A stretch of DNA of 64,000 nt, taken from assembly GCA_017302715.1 (NCBI GenBank), contig JAFLCD010000002.1:222831-286830 (forward strand), given 5' to 3'. The DNA is from Deltaproteobacteria bacterium. GTDB taxonomy: Bacteria > Bdellovibrionota > UBA2394. The notes below the pieces were generated by a model. That model had not been told where the DNA came from and did no database searches. It saw only the letters and a program-made list of their open reading frames with translations. Positions 35,438 to 43,989 of the stretch are shown here, piece after piece. The translations under genes and the position numbers were made by a program. Within the stretch, counting starts at the first letter, position 1. Each line of letters opens with the position of its first letter.

Positions 35438-37351
35438 GAAATCTTCTAAAACTTGCCGAACATCAGGCAGCCATTTATTCCAAATCTCAAAATACTGCTC
35501 ATGCTTTAAAATGAAATCTCTTTTGAGTTCGTAGTCAGTGGTATACATCGCTGGCATTTCATTGATGAGTTTTTCAAAAGTGAAATGCGCTGGAAATAAA
35601 ATAGAAACTGCAAGATTATAGAAATGCGGATCGTTATTGATAGCTTCAACTTTAATTTCGAGAATCCTATCAATTCTCTCGTTCAGCCAATCAATCGAAA
35701 CTTGTTTGCCTTCGAGCTCTTTATCTTCGATTTTCTTTCTCCAAGATTTAATATCGTTTACCAATGGTCCTGTTTTGGAGAGCCAGTGCGAAAGACGCTC
35801 AATACTTTTTGAAGCACCTTCTTTAATTTTTGTTTCGCGCTCATGAATAATTTCGGGAGCGGGAGTTTTGGTAAGTTCTTTTTTTATCGGATAAAGATCA
35901 AAATGCTCAGGCTTCGTTGATTCTAAAGCTTGAGTAAGAGTCATGGTCTCGGCACCTGCAATTTTGGCACCTTTAAGAGCAGTATTGATCCATCTTTTTT
36001 GAGGAGTATTCGCGATATAGTTCTCAATCTGATTTCGATAGAGGTTCCACTCTAAACGAGTCGCAACCACATCGGTATCATCTTGAGTTTCAATCTGCAT
36101 ACCTTGAGACTCAGCGAGAAGTTCGCTTTGAGTTCTCGATCTTTCGCGAGAAGGATCGATGGTTCCACGTACGTGAGTTTCGTTGGTTTTATATCCGTAA
36201 GCTAAGTTGTGCCCAACTAGAATAATATTGGTGAACCCAAGTACGTTGGCGATCGTCAAATTTAAATTTCCTGCCGAAGATCCACCGTGATATCTCATTA
36301 AAAAATTTAAAGCTAAGACATCTGCGTAACTGGGCATCGGAGCGTACATTAATTTTTGGCCTTTAAATTCATCAAAAGATTCTTTGAGAATCAAAGTAGG
36401 GGCCACGAGAGTGGTTCGCTCATGCACGAATTGATTTCTAAAAAAGTCAGTAACGATATCGTCTCGCTCAAGTGCCGTAACGAAATCTGGAAAAATGCCG
36501 CGATCACTCATGGGTTTAAGCAAAGTATCGCACGCGATGATTGGAATTTTTCCTTGAACAGCTTTGAGTGTGTCCCAATGTTCATTGACCGAAGGTCCGG
36601 CAGCGACAGAGATACAAGTTTTTCCAGGAAATTTGTCGCGAAGAGATTCAAGGCCTGCGTTCGTGAGTGCTTCAGGAATATTTCTTAAAGTATTTTCAAA
36701 CCCACGGAAGCAATCGTAGACAGAATTTCCGGTAAGCAAGGTGACTTGATCGCGCGCGCTCATTAAATGCTTAGCGACTTGTGAATAATATTCATCTTCG
36801 CTGGCAAGTGCATTCGGAGTGGCTAAAATTCGAATGACTCGGCTGACAATAGTTTGATCTTGAATAAACGCACCCACCATAGATTTTGCTTTTGGAAGAT
36901 TGCGCTCAACTACCCAAGAAATACTTACATCTTCAAAAGCTTTGGTAAAATCATGAACGCAAAGGGCTCTCAAAAAGATTTGAGGATTACGTTCAATGAC
37001 TAGGAGAACGAAATTTCCAGCGGGGCGGTTGTCTAAAAATTCTTTGAGTAAGTATCCAAGTCCCATTCCAAAAATAAAAACCATGGTGGGATGTTTGAGG
37101 TCCACTTTGTCCATGACCTCGAGAGTCTCAGCTCGCGGATCCATTCCATGATAAAAACCTTTGAAGAGGGGATTCTTGCGTTGATACTTTAGATTTTTTT
37201 GGCCGTCTGGCATATCGGCCCAAACAAAACTTTCATTGTCATTTCCTTCGGGAAATTTTTGAAAAATTTCGAGCTCGGGCTGGATATACTCTTTGAAATT
37301 TGGATAGCGAGCACAAAGAGTCGCAAAATTCTTTCTAAAAATTTCGTTCAT
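35378..37351 (-). CDS. Maf/DUF115-type motility accessory factor (flagellin glycosyltransferase)
   Basis: 657 residues. The central DUF115/MptE-like domain begins around residue 240 with TCISVAAGPSVNEHW, and a Maf-type N-terminal region precedes it. Maf proteins transfer pseudaminic or legionaminic acid onto flagellin Ser/Thr. It is coupled to pseB: its ATG overlaps the pseB stop by four bases. This fits a flagellin-glycosylation locus ahead of the flagellin at 39975. Its 3' end runs 60 bases antisense to the transglycosylase gene. Confidence 0.87.
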   Translation of the reverse strand: MNEIFRKNFATLCARYPNFKEYIQPELEIFQKFPEGNDNESFVWADMPDGQKNLKYQRKNPLFKGFYHGMDPRAETLEVMDKVDLKHPTMVFIFGMGLGYLLKEFLDNRPAGNFVLLVIERNPQIFLRALCVHDFTKAFEDVSISWVVERNLPKAKSMVGAFIQDQTIVSRVIRILATPNALASEDEYYSQVAKHLMSARDQVTLLTGNSVYDCFRGFENTLRNIPEALTNAGLESLRDKFPGKTCISVAAGPSVNEHWDTLKAVQGKIPIIACDTLLKPMSDRGIFPDFVTALERDDIVTDFFRNQFVHERTTLVAPTLILKESFDEFKGQKLMYAPMPSYADVLALNFLMRYHGGSSAGNLNLTIANVLGFTNIILVGHNLAYGYKTNETHVRGTIDPSRERSRTQSELLAESQGMQIETQDDTDVVATRLEWNLYRNQIENYIANTPQKRWINTALKGAKIAGAETMTLTQALESTKPEHFDLYPIKKELTKTPAPEIIHERETKIKEGASKSIERLSHWLSKTGPLVNDIKSWRKKIEDKELEGKQVSIDWLNERIDRILEIKVEAINNDPHFYNLAVSILFPAHFTFEKLINEMPAMYTTDYELKRDFILKHEQYFEIWNKWLPDVRQVLEDFLLSRGNHGSTELLVENRNL

Positions 37352-38397
37352 GATACGCGACCAACAAATTTATCTTTATCGCCGAAGCCTTTGATCTCAA
37401 CTGAAGGCGTGTCTCGATACTCTTCAGGAATCATCGAGTGCAATCGTTGATCATCAAGCCAATCGGTATTGATATTCGAAGCATATCTAAATCCGTCTAC
37501 AGGGCGAGTGCCTTTGGCGTAAGCGGGAGTTGAGGCTGACCACCAAGGAAATTCTGGCTCAACGACAAAGCGATCTCCAAGTTCAACCGTGTGACGAGAC
37601 TCATCTTCGGTGATCATGACTTCGTGAAGTTTTTCGCCTGGACGAATTCCAGTGACATTGAGTTTTGCTTTTGGAGCAAGCACTCGAGCAAGATCGGTGA
37701 TCTTCATGCTAGGAAGTTTTGGAATAAAAACTTCTCCACCTTGCATCATCTCAATGGATGAGTGAACAAAGCGAACAGCTTGATCAAGAGTGATCCAGAA
37801 GCGAGTCATGCGATCGTCAGTGATGGTGACTTCTCCGGACTTTGCTTGTTGTTTAAAAATCGGCACAACAGATCCGCGTGATCCAACAACGTTTCCGTAT
37901 CGAACGCAAGAGAGTCTGGTTTTCTTTGGACCAACGTAGCTATTACTTTGAACTACAATTTTTTCTTGGCAAAGTTTTGTAGCACCGTAGAGATTTACAG
38001 GATTAACAGCTTTGTCGCTCGAGATGGCGATCACGCGCTCAACGCCATTATCAATCGCGGCGTTGATGATGTTTTGTGTTCCAACGATATTGGTTTGAAT
38101 TGCTTCGAATGGATTATATTCGCAAGCTTCAACTCGCTTCATCGCTGCTGCGTGAATGACGATGTGAACCCCGCGAAGTGCGCGCTCAAGTCTTTCGGCA
38201 TCACGAACATCTCCGATGAAGTAGCGAAGACTCGGATGCTTAAATTGTTCGCGAAGTTCGCTTTGCTTTAGTTCGTCTCGACTAAAAACTCGAATGACAT
38301 CAGGTTTTAAATGTTCGAGAGCGTATTTAATAAATGCACGACCAAAAGAGCCCGTGCCACCAGTGATTAAAATCTTTTTTGAAGTCCAATCCATCAT
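37348..38397 (-). CDS. pseB: UDP-N-acetylglucosamine 4,6-dehydratase (inverting)
   Basis: 349 residues. NAD(P)-binding GGTGSFG is at about residues 13-19, the SSDKA catalytic block at 126-130, and YGATK at 137-141. The SSDKA-type block and C-terminal region distinguish the PseB/FlaA1 inverting family from the retaining dehydratases. It catalyses the first step of CMP-pseudaminic acid synthesis. It is transcribed away from pseG across 134 bases and into the Maf-type gene. PseC, PseH, PseI and PseF are not in this window. Confidence 0.92.
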   Translation of the reverse strand: MMDWTSKKILITGGTGSFGRAFIKYALEHLKPDVIRVFSRDELKQSELREQFKHPSLRYFIGDVRDAERLERALRGVHIVIHAAAMKRVEACEYNPFEAIQTNIVGTQNIINAAIDNGVERVIAISSDKAVNPVNLYGATKLCQEKIVVQSNSYVGPKKTRLSCVRYGNVVGSRGSVVPIFKQQAKSGEVTITDDRMTRFWITLDQAVRFVHSSIEMMQGGEVFIPKLPSMKITDLARVLAPKAKLNVTGIRPGEKLHEVMITEDESRHTVELGDRFVVEPEFPWWSASTPAYAKGTRPVDGFRYASNINTDWLDDQRLHSMIPEEYRDTPSVEIKGFGDKDKFVGRVS

Positions 38398-38531
38398 GCT
38401 TTAAGTGTATCAGCAAGCGGGCTTCAACGGACCGCGTTAAGTTTCTGAAATGAATCAATTTCATCGTGTTGATGCGTTGCTTTTTTAATTGATGTTAGGA
38501 ATCAATCGAAATGCCTTGTTAAACTTAAATC

Positions 38532-39608
38532 GTGCAAGCAATTCCCATTATTTTTCGGTGTGATGCGTCTAATGAAATTGGTTGGGGGCATTTCCGAAGA
38601 TGTTATGCTCTCGCAGAAGTTGCTCAACAGAGCGGTCGATACAAAGTTTATTTTTTAACAAGACCACTTCCAAAAGGTCTCGATAAAAAACTTAAAGAAA
38701 TTCATGCGACTGTTCAAACTTTAAGTGCTGATGCAACTTTAGAACAGGATTCACAATATCTTCATTCGATGTTCGATATGATGAGCCGAAAAAATGTGAT
38801 CGTCTGCATCGACCACTACGACTGGACGAGCGAGCGACTCGCAGAACTTAAAAATGATCCCCGAGTGATCTTGATGGCTTTCGATGATGGAATGAAAAAA
38901 CATTACCCCGTCGACTTTTTGATTAACCAAAATTTAGATGCCGAAAAAATTGCGCATTCGACTTCTTCGACTTGTCAGCAACTTCTTGGACCAAAATATG
39001 TCATGATCCGAGATGAAATTCATACGCTTCGACAACATCCTACCGAGAGAATGGCTGAAAATTTTCAATTTCTTGTTACCTTAGGTGGCGGCGATGTTTG
39101 GGGACACGCACTTAAAGTGATCGATGCGGTTCGGCAATCCACCGTGAAATTTGAAACTCATTTGATCGTCGGAAGTCAGTGGCCTCACCTTGAAAAAGCG
39201 AAGCGCTTGATCGGTAATCATCCACGAATTCACCTCTATGAAGATCCCAGTTTCTTTCCGCAATTATTAGCGCGGGCTGATCTTGCGCTCTGTGGAGCGG
39301 GAAGCACAACTTATGAACTGGCTTATTTAGGAATTCCAATGATGACCGTGGCTCTTGTGCCTCATCAAGTTGCTATTGGAAAAGCTTGGGAAGATCGCGG
39401 AATCGGCGATCATCTCGGCATGGCCGACGTACTAACGCCTGAACTCATCATGCAAAAAGTTTTGCATTGGATGGAACTTGATCAAGAACTTGAAAATCGC
39501 GGGATCGCGGCTCAAAAAGTAGTCGATGGACGAGGTAAGTTTAGAGTTCTTGAGAGAGTGGCAAAGTTTATTCAACGTCGCAAAGAGCTTGCTCTCGAGT
39601 CCGCTTAA
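38532..39608 (+). CDS. pseG: UDP-2,4-diacetamido-2,4,6-trideoxy-beta-L-altropyranose hydrolase
   Basis: 358 residues, GT-B-like fold. The diagnostic N-terminal block FRCDASNEIGWGHFRRC carries the catalytic His at about residue 20. The nucleotide-binding block GAGSTTYELAYLGIP is in the C-terminal half. It removes UDP in the pseudaminic acid pathway. GTG 38532 has no visible Shine-Dalgarno. It lies between the dehydratase/Maf pair and the flagellin, consistent with flagellar glycosylation. Confidence 0.9.
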   Translation: MQAIPIIFRCDASNEIGWGHFRRCYALAEVAQQSGRYKVYFLTRPLPKGLDKKLKEIHATVQTLSADATLEQDSQYLHSMFDMMSRKNVIVCIDHYDWTSERLAELKNDPRVILMAFDDGMKKHYPVDFLINQNLDAEKIAHSTSSTCQQLLGPKYVMIRDEIHTLRQHPTERMAENFQFLVTLGGGDVWGHALKVIDAVRQSTVKFETHLIVGSQWPHLEKAKRLIGNHPRIHLYEDPSFFPQLLARADLALCGAGSTTYELAYLGIPMMTVALVPHQVAIGKAWEDRGIGDHLGMADVLTPELIMQKVLHWMELDQELENRGIAAQKVVDGRGKFRVLERVAKFIQRRKELALESA

Positions 39609-39719
39609 AAAACTTTTCATTTAAAATTCATTTTTAATCTTGGGATTTGACGCCTTTTCAAATCCATTTGCTAATCCCTTAGAATCCTTTTGCATATTAT
39701 TCATTTCAAAAAAAAAATT

Positions 39720-39747
39720 TAGATTCTCATCGCGTTGACGCCGATAG
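39720..39747 (+). promoter_or_regulatory. Sigma28 (FliA)-type promoter upstream of flagellin
   Basis: TAGA (39720-39723), 16-base spacer, GCCGATAG (39740-39747), against the FliA consensus TAAA-N15-GCCGATAA. The same -10 octamer and spacer occur at 62180-62207. Confidence 0.7.
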
Positions 39748-39754
39748 GGTAACG

Positions 39755-39883
39755 ATGAAAATGGATTTACAAAAATTTTTCAGCGCTGCGTCGAAGAAAA
39801 AAATCTACCGACGCATTCTGAATCAAAAATCTAAGGTCTTTAAAGCTTTAGTTTTTTTGGTTGGAGTCGCGCTAAGAATTTGA
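39755..39883 (+). CDS. Possible 42-residue basic leader peptide
   Basis: ATG 39755 sits seven bases after the sigma28 -10, about where transcription should start. The frame encodes a Lys/Arg-rich peptide with a hydrophobic tail (KALVFLVGVALRI). Its stop (TTTGA) overlaps a TTG that opens the next small frame. It could be a real leader peptide or a chance frame; no homologue is recognised. Confidence 0.35.
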   Translation: MKMDLQKFFSAASKKKIYRRILNQKSKVFKALVFLVGVALRI

Positions 39884-39978
39884 AAAAAGTCATTTCAGCC
39901 GAAGAAAAAGATGAACTGGGTACATTCAACAGGGGTTGGATGCACCGCAGTGAGATAAAAAGAGGTAACTATATATGA
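39880..39978 (+). CDS. Possible 32-residue peptide coupled to flagellin
   Basis: The TTG 39880 frame overlaps the stop of the previous small frame, and its TGA at 39976 overlaps the flagellin ATG at 39975. The peptide ends in a basic stretch (HRSEIKRGNYI). Two consecutive 4-base overlaps leading into flagellin are suggestive, but both starts lack clear ribosome sites. Confidence 0.25.
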   Translation: MKKVISAEEKDELGTFNRGWMHRSEIKRGNYI

Positions 39979-41831
39979 AAATAAATTCAAACCTGCCTTC
40001 AATGAATATTCAACGCCAATTGAATTTGACGACGACCGCTATCGCTCGTTCGCTTCAGCGACTATCGAGTGGTAGTCGGATCTCTAGTGCATTTGATGGT
40101 GATACAGCAAGCTTGTCGATTGCGAATAAGTTGGAAGCGCAGACGCGCGGTCTTTTGCAAGCCAATCAGAATATGAATGTGGCGCAGGGGATGTTGGTCT
40201 CGGCGGAGTCCGGAATGGACAGTCAAATTAATATCGTGATTCGAATGCGCGAAATTGCAATCGAAGCGGCCAATGGAACTCTTTCGACAACAGATCGATC
40301 GAATCTCAATCTTGAACTCAATCAACTCTTTCAAGAGTTTCAACGAGTCACCAATTCGACGGAGTTCAATGGAACAAAGCTTCTCGACGGAAGTTTAGGT
40401 CAGAAGGCTTTGCAAACCACTGCGAATACTCAAAACGGTCAAGACATGGTGAAATTTGAAATTGGAAATTTAAGCGCAGGAAATGTTTTTACTAGAACGA
40501 TCGGCTCGGGAACTTATGCGACGGCGGCAACCTACGGCACGAGCACGAATGTGTACGCGTCAGTCGCGGGAGATTTCAACGGCGATGGTTATCAAGATAT
40601 CGCTGTTCAAAATTCAAATAGTACGGTTTCTGTCTTCATCAATAAAAAGGATGGAACGTTTGAAAGGGGCGTGAACTATACAGTGGGAGCTACTTCGTCT
40701 GCAGGCGCAAAAATTCGCGCAGCCGATATCACAGGTGATGGAATCTTAGAGTTACTTACAATGGATTCTACAGATGCAACTATTTCTATTTTAAAAGGAA
40801 ATGGAGATGGAACTTTTCAAGCAAGAAGTACCAAGACTGGTTACAGCGCTTTAGAAATTGGAGATGTCAATGGAGATGGTAAAGCCGATATCGTCACTAC
40901 TCTCGATGGAGCCTCGGTTTCGGTTTATCTTGGCCAAGGTGGTGGAAGTTTTGCTTCGGCGTCTAGTGCGGGTCCGTCTTCCGGAGGGATTGGAGGGTTA
41001 AGCTTAGCGGATATCAATGGGGATGGAAAACTTGATTTGATTTATCAAGACAATGATATTGCATCGATGACTTCTTATTTGGGTTTAGGAAATGGAACTT
41101 TTACGGGTCCGACAACGTGGTCCACGATGAATTCGACGTCGAGTAAAATTAATTTTGGAGATTTTAATAATGACGGCAAAATAGATTTTCTTGCAGGTGG
41201 ATATCTTTTTAAGGGAAATGGAAACGGTACTTTTCAAACTGAAACTTTAGTAGGAACCGGTGGTGTCGATATGGCGACCGGAGATTTCAACAATGACGGA
41301 AATTTAGATTTTATCGAAATCAACGTTGGTAATATGAAGTTTGGTACCGGCTCGGGAACTTTTACAAGTAACGGAGCTGTTTCGATTGGAAGCACACCAA
41401 GCTCTGCAATCGGAGTGGATGTTAATAATGACGGCGCTCTCGACTTGATTTCAACAAACAATATTGCTTCAGGAACCATGACAGCGAGATTGGCGAATGG
41501 AGTGTCTGCATTCACCGCAAGTACCATCGATGTGTCGACTCAAACAAAGGCGCAAAGTTTGCTGACGATCATCGACAACGCGCTTGGCAGTTTAAAAACA
41601 GAGCAAGCTAAAATTGCCGGCCTTCATAGTCGACTGGATGTGGGCTTGGCAAATAATTTGCTATTGAGTGAAAATTTGAGTGAGGCGCGTTCACGAACGA
41701 GAGATGTGGATGTGGCATTAGAAACAGCGGAACTTGTGCGCAATCAAGTTTTGCAGCAGGCACAGGTTTCAGTGTTGACTCAGGCGAATGTACAATGGCA
41801 ATCGGTCGCGGAATTACTAAAATTCAATTGA
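39975..41831 (+). CDS. Flagellin with a seven-repeat FG-GAP/VCBS beta-propeller as variable domain
   Basis: 618 residues, about twice a minimal flagellin. Residues 1-170 are a normal N-terminal D0/D1 (MKINSNLPSMNIQRQLN, LQRLSSGSRI, EFNGTKLLDG). About 515-618 form the C-terminal D1/D0 (AQSLLTIIDNALGSL, ETAELVRNQVLQQAQVSVL). Between them are seven calcium-type D-x-N/T-x-D-G-x-x-D/E motifs, at residues 200, 251, 297, 346, 396, 437 and 482. Their mean spacing is near 47, and GNGxGTF-like turns lie between them, as in integrin-type seven-bladed beta-propellers. It follows flagellar glycosylation genes and a sigma28 promoter. An AGAGGT ribosome site precedes ATG 39975. Flagellins usually have unrelated D2/D3 inserts, so this fusion is uncommon. 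Confidence 0.9.
   Translation: MKINSNLPSMNIQRQLNLTTTAIARSLQRLSSGSRISSAFDGDTASLSIANKLEAQTRGLLQANQNMNVAQGMLVSAESGMDSQINIVIRMREIAIEAANGTLSTTDRSNLNLELNQLFQEFQRVTNSTEFNGTKLLDGSLGQKALQTTANTQNGQDMVKFEIGNLSAGNVFTRTIGSGTYATAATYGTSTNVYASVAGDFNGDGYQDIAVQNSNSTVSVFINKKDGTFERGVNYTVGATSSAGAKIRAADITGDGILELLTMDSTDATISILKGNGDGTFQARSTKTGYSALEIGDVNGDGKADIVTTLDGASVSVYLGQGGGSFASASSAGPSSGGIGGLSLADINGDGKLDLIYQDNDIASMTSYLGLGNGTFTGPTTWSTMNSTSSKINFGDFNNDGKIDFLAGGYLFKGNGNGTFQTETLVGTGGVDMATGDFNNDGNLDFIEINVGNMKFGTGSGTFTSNGAVSIGSTPSSAIGVDVNNDGALDLISTNNIASGTMTARLANGVSAFTASTIDVSTQTKAQSLLTIIDNALGSLKTEQAKIAGLHSRLDVGLANNLLLSENLSEARSRTRDVDVALETAELVRNQVLQQAQVSVLTQANVQWQSVAELLKFN
40506..41501 (+). repeat. Seven FG-GAP/VCBS repeats inside the flagellin
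   Basis: Encodes seven units of about 41-51 residues, each with a DxNxDG-type calcium motif (DFNGDGYQD, DITGDGILE, DVNGDGKAD, DINGDGKLD, DFNNDGKID, DFNNDGNLD, DVNNDGALD). The units have diverged from one another, so the array is not a recent duplication. Confidence 0.85.
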
Positions 41832-41924
41832 GTGAATTTTAAATGGCTAACAAATATGTGGGCCGTTCCTCAGGCGAGGGCGTAACTATTGCTTCCTGGG
41901 TTAAATATAAAAATTTTCCAAGAT

Positions 41925-42914
41925 TTACTGCAGGAATTTTTCAATAGCTCCGCGATGTTCATCGTAGGTAGAGCTAAAATGATGTGAGCCGTCTCGTCGC
42001 GAAACAAAATAAAGATAATCGCTCGATTGTGGAAGAAGCGCTGCTTGAATTGAAAGCAATCCAGGATTTCCAATAGGAGTCAGCGGTAATCCATCAATTT
42101 GATAAGTATTAAATGGAGATTTTCTTTGAAGATGTCCACGTGTCACTCTTCCTCCATAAGGCATGATGTCGTAAACTGCGGTCGGATCACTTTGAAGTCG
42201 CATTCGACTTTTTAAGCGGTTGTAAAAAACGCTGCTGATTAAACCCATTTCTCCAACGAGCCCTGTTTCTTTTTCAATCACAGACGCCATGATCACAGCT
42301 TCGTGAAAACTGAGTGGATTATTTTTGGCGAGACTTAAAAAGTTTTCTGGCATTTTGGTCCAAAACATATCGACGAACATTCTTAAAATAGCGCGCGGCG
42401 AACTTCCTCGAGGAATATGATAAGTCTCCGGAAATAAATATCCTTCAGCGGTGAGAGAAGGAATATGAAGTTCTGCCAATAAAACGGGATCCCAACAAGA
42501 TTCGAGAAACTGCATTTCGTCTACGAGTCCCATCGAATCCAAAAGTTGGGCGATCTGAAACATATTTACGCCTTCGGGCAATGTTAGTTTATAAAGTTTG
42601 ACATGAGAGCCTGTGATAACTTTTAAAACCTCCCATGCCGACATTTCTGCATTGATTTCGTATTCGCCGGCTTTGAGATCCCCTGATTTTGCAGTCAATC
42701 TTCCTAAATAATAGAAGAGACTTTGAGATCGAATGAGATTCTCATTTTTTAATCTCTCCGAAACCGATTTAAAGCTTTGTCCGCTTTCAATTGAAAAGCT
42801 GGTGAAGCGTTTGCCTGTTGAACGAGGTTGTTGAAGACCAAGAAAAATAATCAGCGAGCCGATCGACACAAAAAGAATGGCTGAGATGAGAAGCCAAAAC
42901 TTAATCGGACGCAC
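41925..42914 (-). CDS. mltG: Endolytic murein transglycosylase MltG (YceG-like)
   Basis: 329 residues. There is one N-terminal membrane helix (FWLLISAILFVSIGSLIIFLG), a LysM-like subdomain, and a C-terminal catalytic domain with the conserved Glu214 in ASVIEKETG. MltG cuts nascent glycan strands and is thought to set their length. It overlaps the 3' end of ruvX by 14 bases, a common mltG-ruvX pairing. Confidence 0.94.
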   Translation of the reverse strand: MRPIKFWLLISAILFVSIGSLIIFLGLQQPRSTGKRFTSFSIESGQSFKSVSERLKNENLIRSQSLFYYLGRLTAKSGDLKAGEYEINAEMSAWEVLKVITGSHVKLYKLTLPEGVNMFQIAQLLDSMGLVDEMQFLESCWDPVLLAELHIPSLTAEGYLFPETYHIPRGSSPRAILRMFVDMFWTKMPENFLSLAKNNPLSFHEAVIMASVIEKETGLVGEMGLISSVFYNRLKSRMRLQSDPTAVYDIMPYGGRVTRGHLQRKSPFNTYQIDGLPLTPIGNPGLLSIQAALLPQSSDYLYFVSRRDGSHHFSSTYDEHRGAIEKFLQ

Positions 42915-43338
42915 GAATGAATTCCTCTAAAAATAAAGCGGCGGCGATACTATCTTTTTTTTCTTTATGTTTTTTTCGGGCGGTTGTTTCTTGCAAAATA
43001 GAATAAGCATCTTGAGTAGAGAGACTTTCGTCGTAAGTAAAAACTGGTAAAGAAAAGCTTTTCATCTGTTCAACCCAAAATTCAGCGTTTTTAGTGCTCT
43101 CTGTTATTTTGCCACCGAGGCTCATTGGAATGCCAACGAGAAAACCCTGGATTTCATTGTCGGCAGTGATTTTTCTAAAAAATTCTAAATCTTCTTTGAG
43201 AGTTTTACGTTTTCTGGCCTCTAGAGGGCGGGCCATTTTTGCCGCAGGATTCCATAAGGCAAGGCCAATACGCTTTGAACCAATATCCAGAGCGAGAAGT
43301 TTTAAATCTTGAGGTTTTTCTTTTTTAATCCATTCAAT
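42901..43338 (-). CDS. ruvX: Putative pre-16S rRNA nuclease / Holliday-junction resolvase-like YqgF (RuvX), non-standard start
   Basis: The first ATG in frame, at 43236, would give only 111 residues and lose the essential first strand. Upstream in the same frame the sequence encodes LLALDIGSKRIGLALWNP, the RNase H-like N-terminal strand with its catalytic Asp. The frame is closed by TAA at 43339-43341, and no ATG, GTG or TTG lies between. An ATT at 43336-43338 would give 145 residues, close to the usual length; a CTG just before the Asp is the alternative. Other family blocks (GIPMSLGG, YDESLST, KDSIAAA) are intact, so the gene looks functional rather than broken. Confidence 0.75.
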   Translation of the reverse strand: MEWIKKEKPQDLKLLALDIGSKRIGLALWNPAAKMARPLEARKRKTLKEDLEFFRKITADNEIQGFLVGIPMSLGGKITESTKNAEFWVEQMKSFSLPVFTYDESLSTQDAYSILQETTARKKHKEKKDSIAAALFLEEFIRASD

Positions 43339-43358
43339 TTAAGCTATTTTGTATCTCT

Positions 43359-43961
43359 ATGCGAACCAGAATTTCATTAGCCATTTTGTGTCTAGGAATG
43401 ACCTTTATTCTTCAAGCCTGTGGGCCTAAAGCTTTTACTAAAGGGGGTTATGATGACCCTAATCGAGTAATCTTGCTCGATGATAAATTTAATGAAAACG
43501 ATATGCAGCTCATATCGAATCAATTAGTTGATTCGCTCACTCAATTTGGAAAAATTCAAAACGCCACCAAATCTCCAGTCGTGATGGTGGGAAGAGTGCG
43601 AAATCACACGAGTGAGCATATCGATGTGAAAAGTTTAACGGATAAAATTCGTACAGCTTTGATTAAATCAGGAAAATTTCGTTTTTCGGATAAGGAAGCT
43701 CGCGATGAACTTGCCGAGGAGTATGAATATGAGAGCGGAAAATTTGTCGATAAAAAGACAGGCAAAGCTCCTGGTAAACAGATCGGTGTCGATTATTTGA
43801 TCACCGGCGATGTGGCTAGCAATGTTCAAGAAGTCGGCAATGACAAAGTCGTTTATTATAAGGTCACTCTTAATCTCAATAATCTTTCGACCAATATTAT
43901 CGAATGGTCGGACGATAAAGAAGTTCGCAAGCGTTATCGCAAACAAAGCATAGGATATTAA
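43359..43961 (+). CDS. lpoB: LpoB-family penicillin-binding-protein activator lipoprotein
   Basis: 200 residues. The lipobox LQAC gives a lipidated Cys at residue 21. The rest matches the LpoB/COG3417 fold (FNENDMQLISNQLVDSL, VVMVGRVRNHTSEHIDVK, GVDYLITGDV). In enterics LpoB activates PBP1B from the outer membrane. It diverges from ruvX across 20 bases. No Shine-Dalgarno precedes ATG 43359, and a TATTTT lies eight bases upstream. Confidence 0.88.
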   Translation: MRTRISLAILCLGMTFILQACGPKAFTKGGYDDPNRVILLDDKFNENDMQLISNQLVDSLTQFGKIQNATKSPVVMVGRVRNHTSEHIDVKSLTDKIRTALIKSGKFRFSDKEARDELAEEYEYESGKFVDKKTGKAPGKQIGVDYLITGDVASNVQEVGNDKVVYYKVTLNLNNLSTNIIEWSDDKEVRKRYRKQSIGY

Positions 43962-43989
43962 TTTGTTTTTATTCAAGAGAGCGTGGTTC

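Larger units (their letters stand above)
39609..39974 (+). other. 366-base gap between pseG and the flagellin
   Basis: This gap holds a 7-bp inverted repeat near 39643-39665, an A-rich tract, a sigma28-type promoter at 39720-39747, and two tiny overlapping reading frames that run into the flagellin start. If the promoter is right, the flagellin leader is about 220 bases long. Confidence 0.6.

Noticed and set aside
39643..39665. GGATTTG / CAAATCC inverted repeat after pseG as a terminator
   Set aside because: No T-run follows on the plus strand; kept only as part of the gap description.
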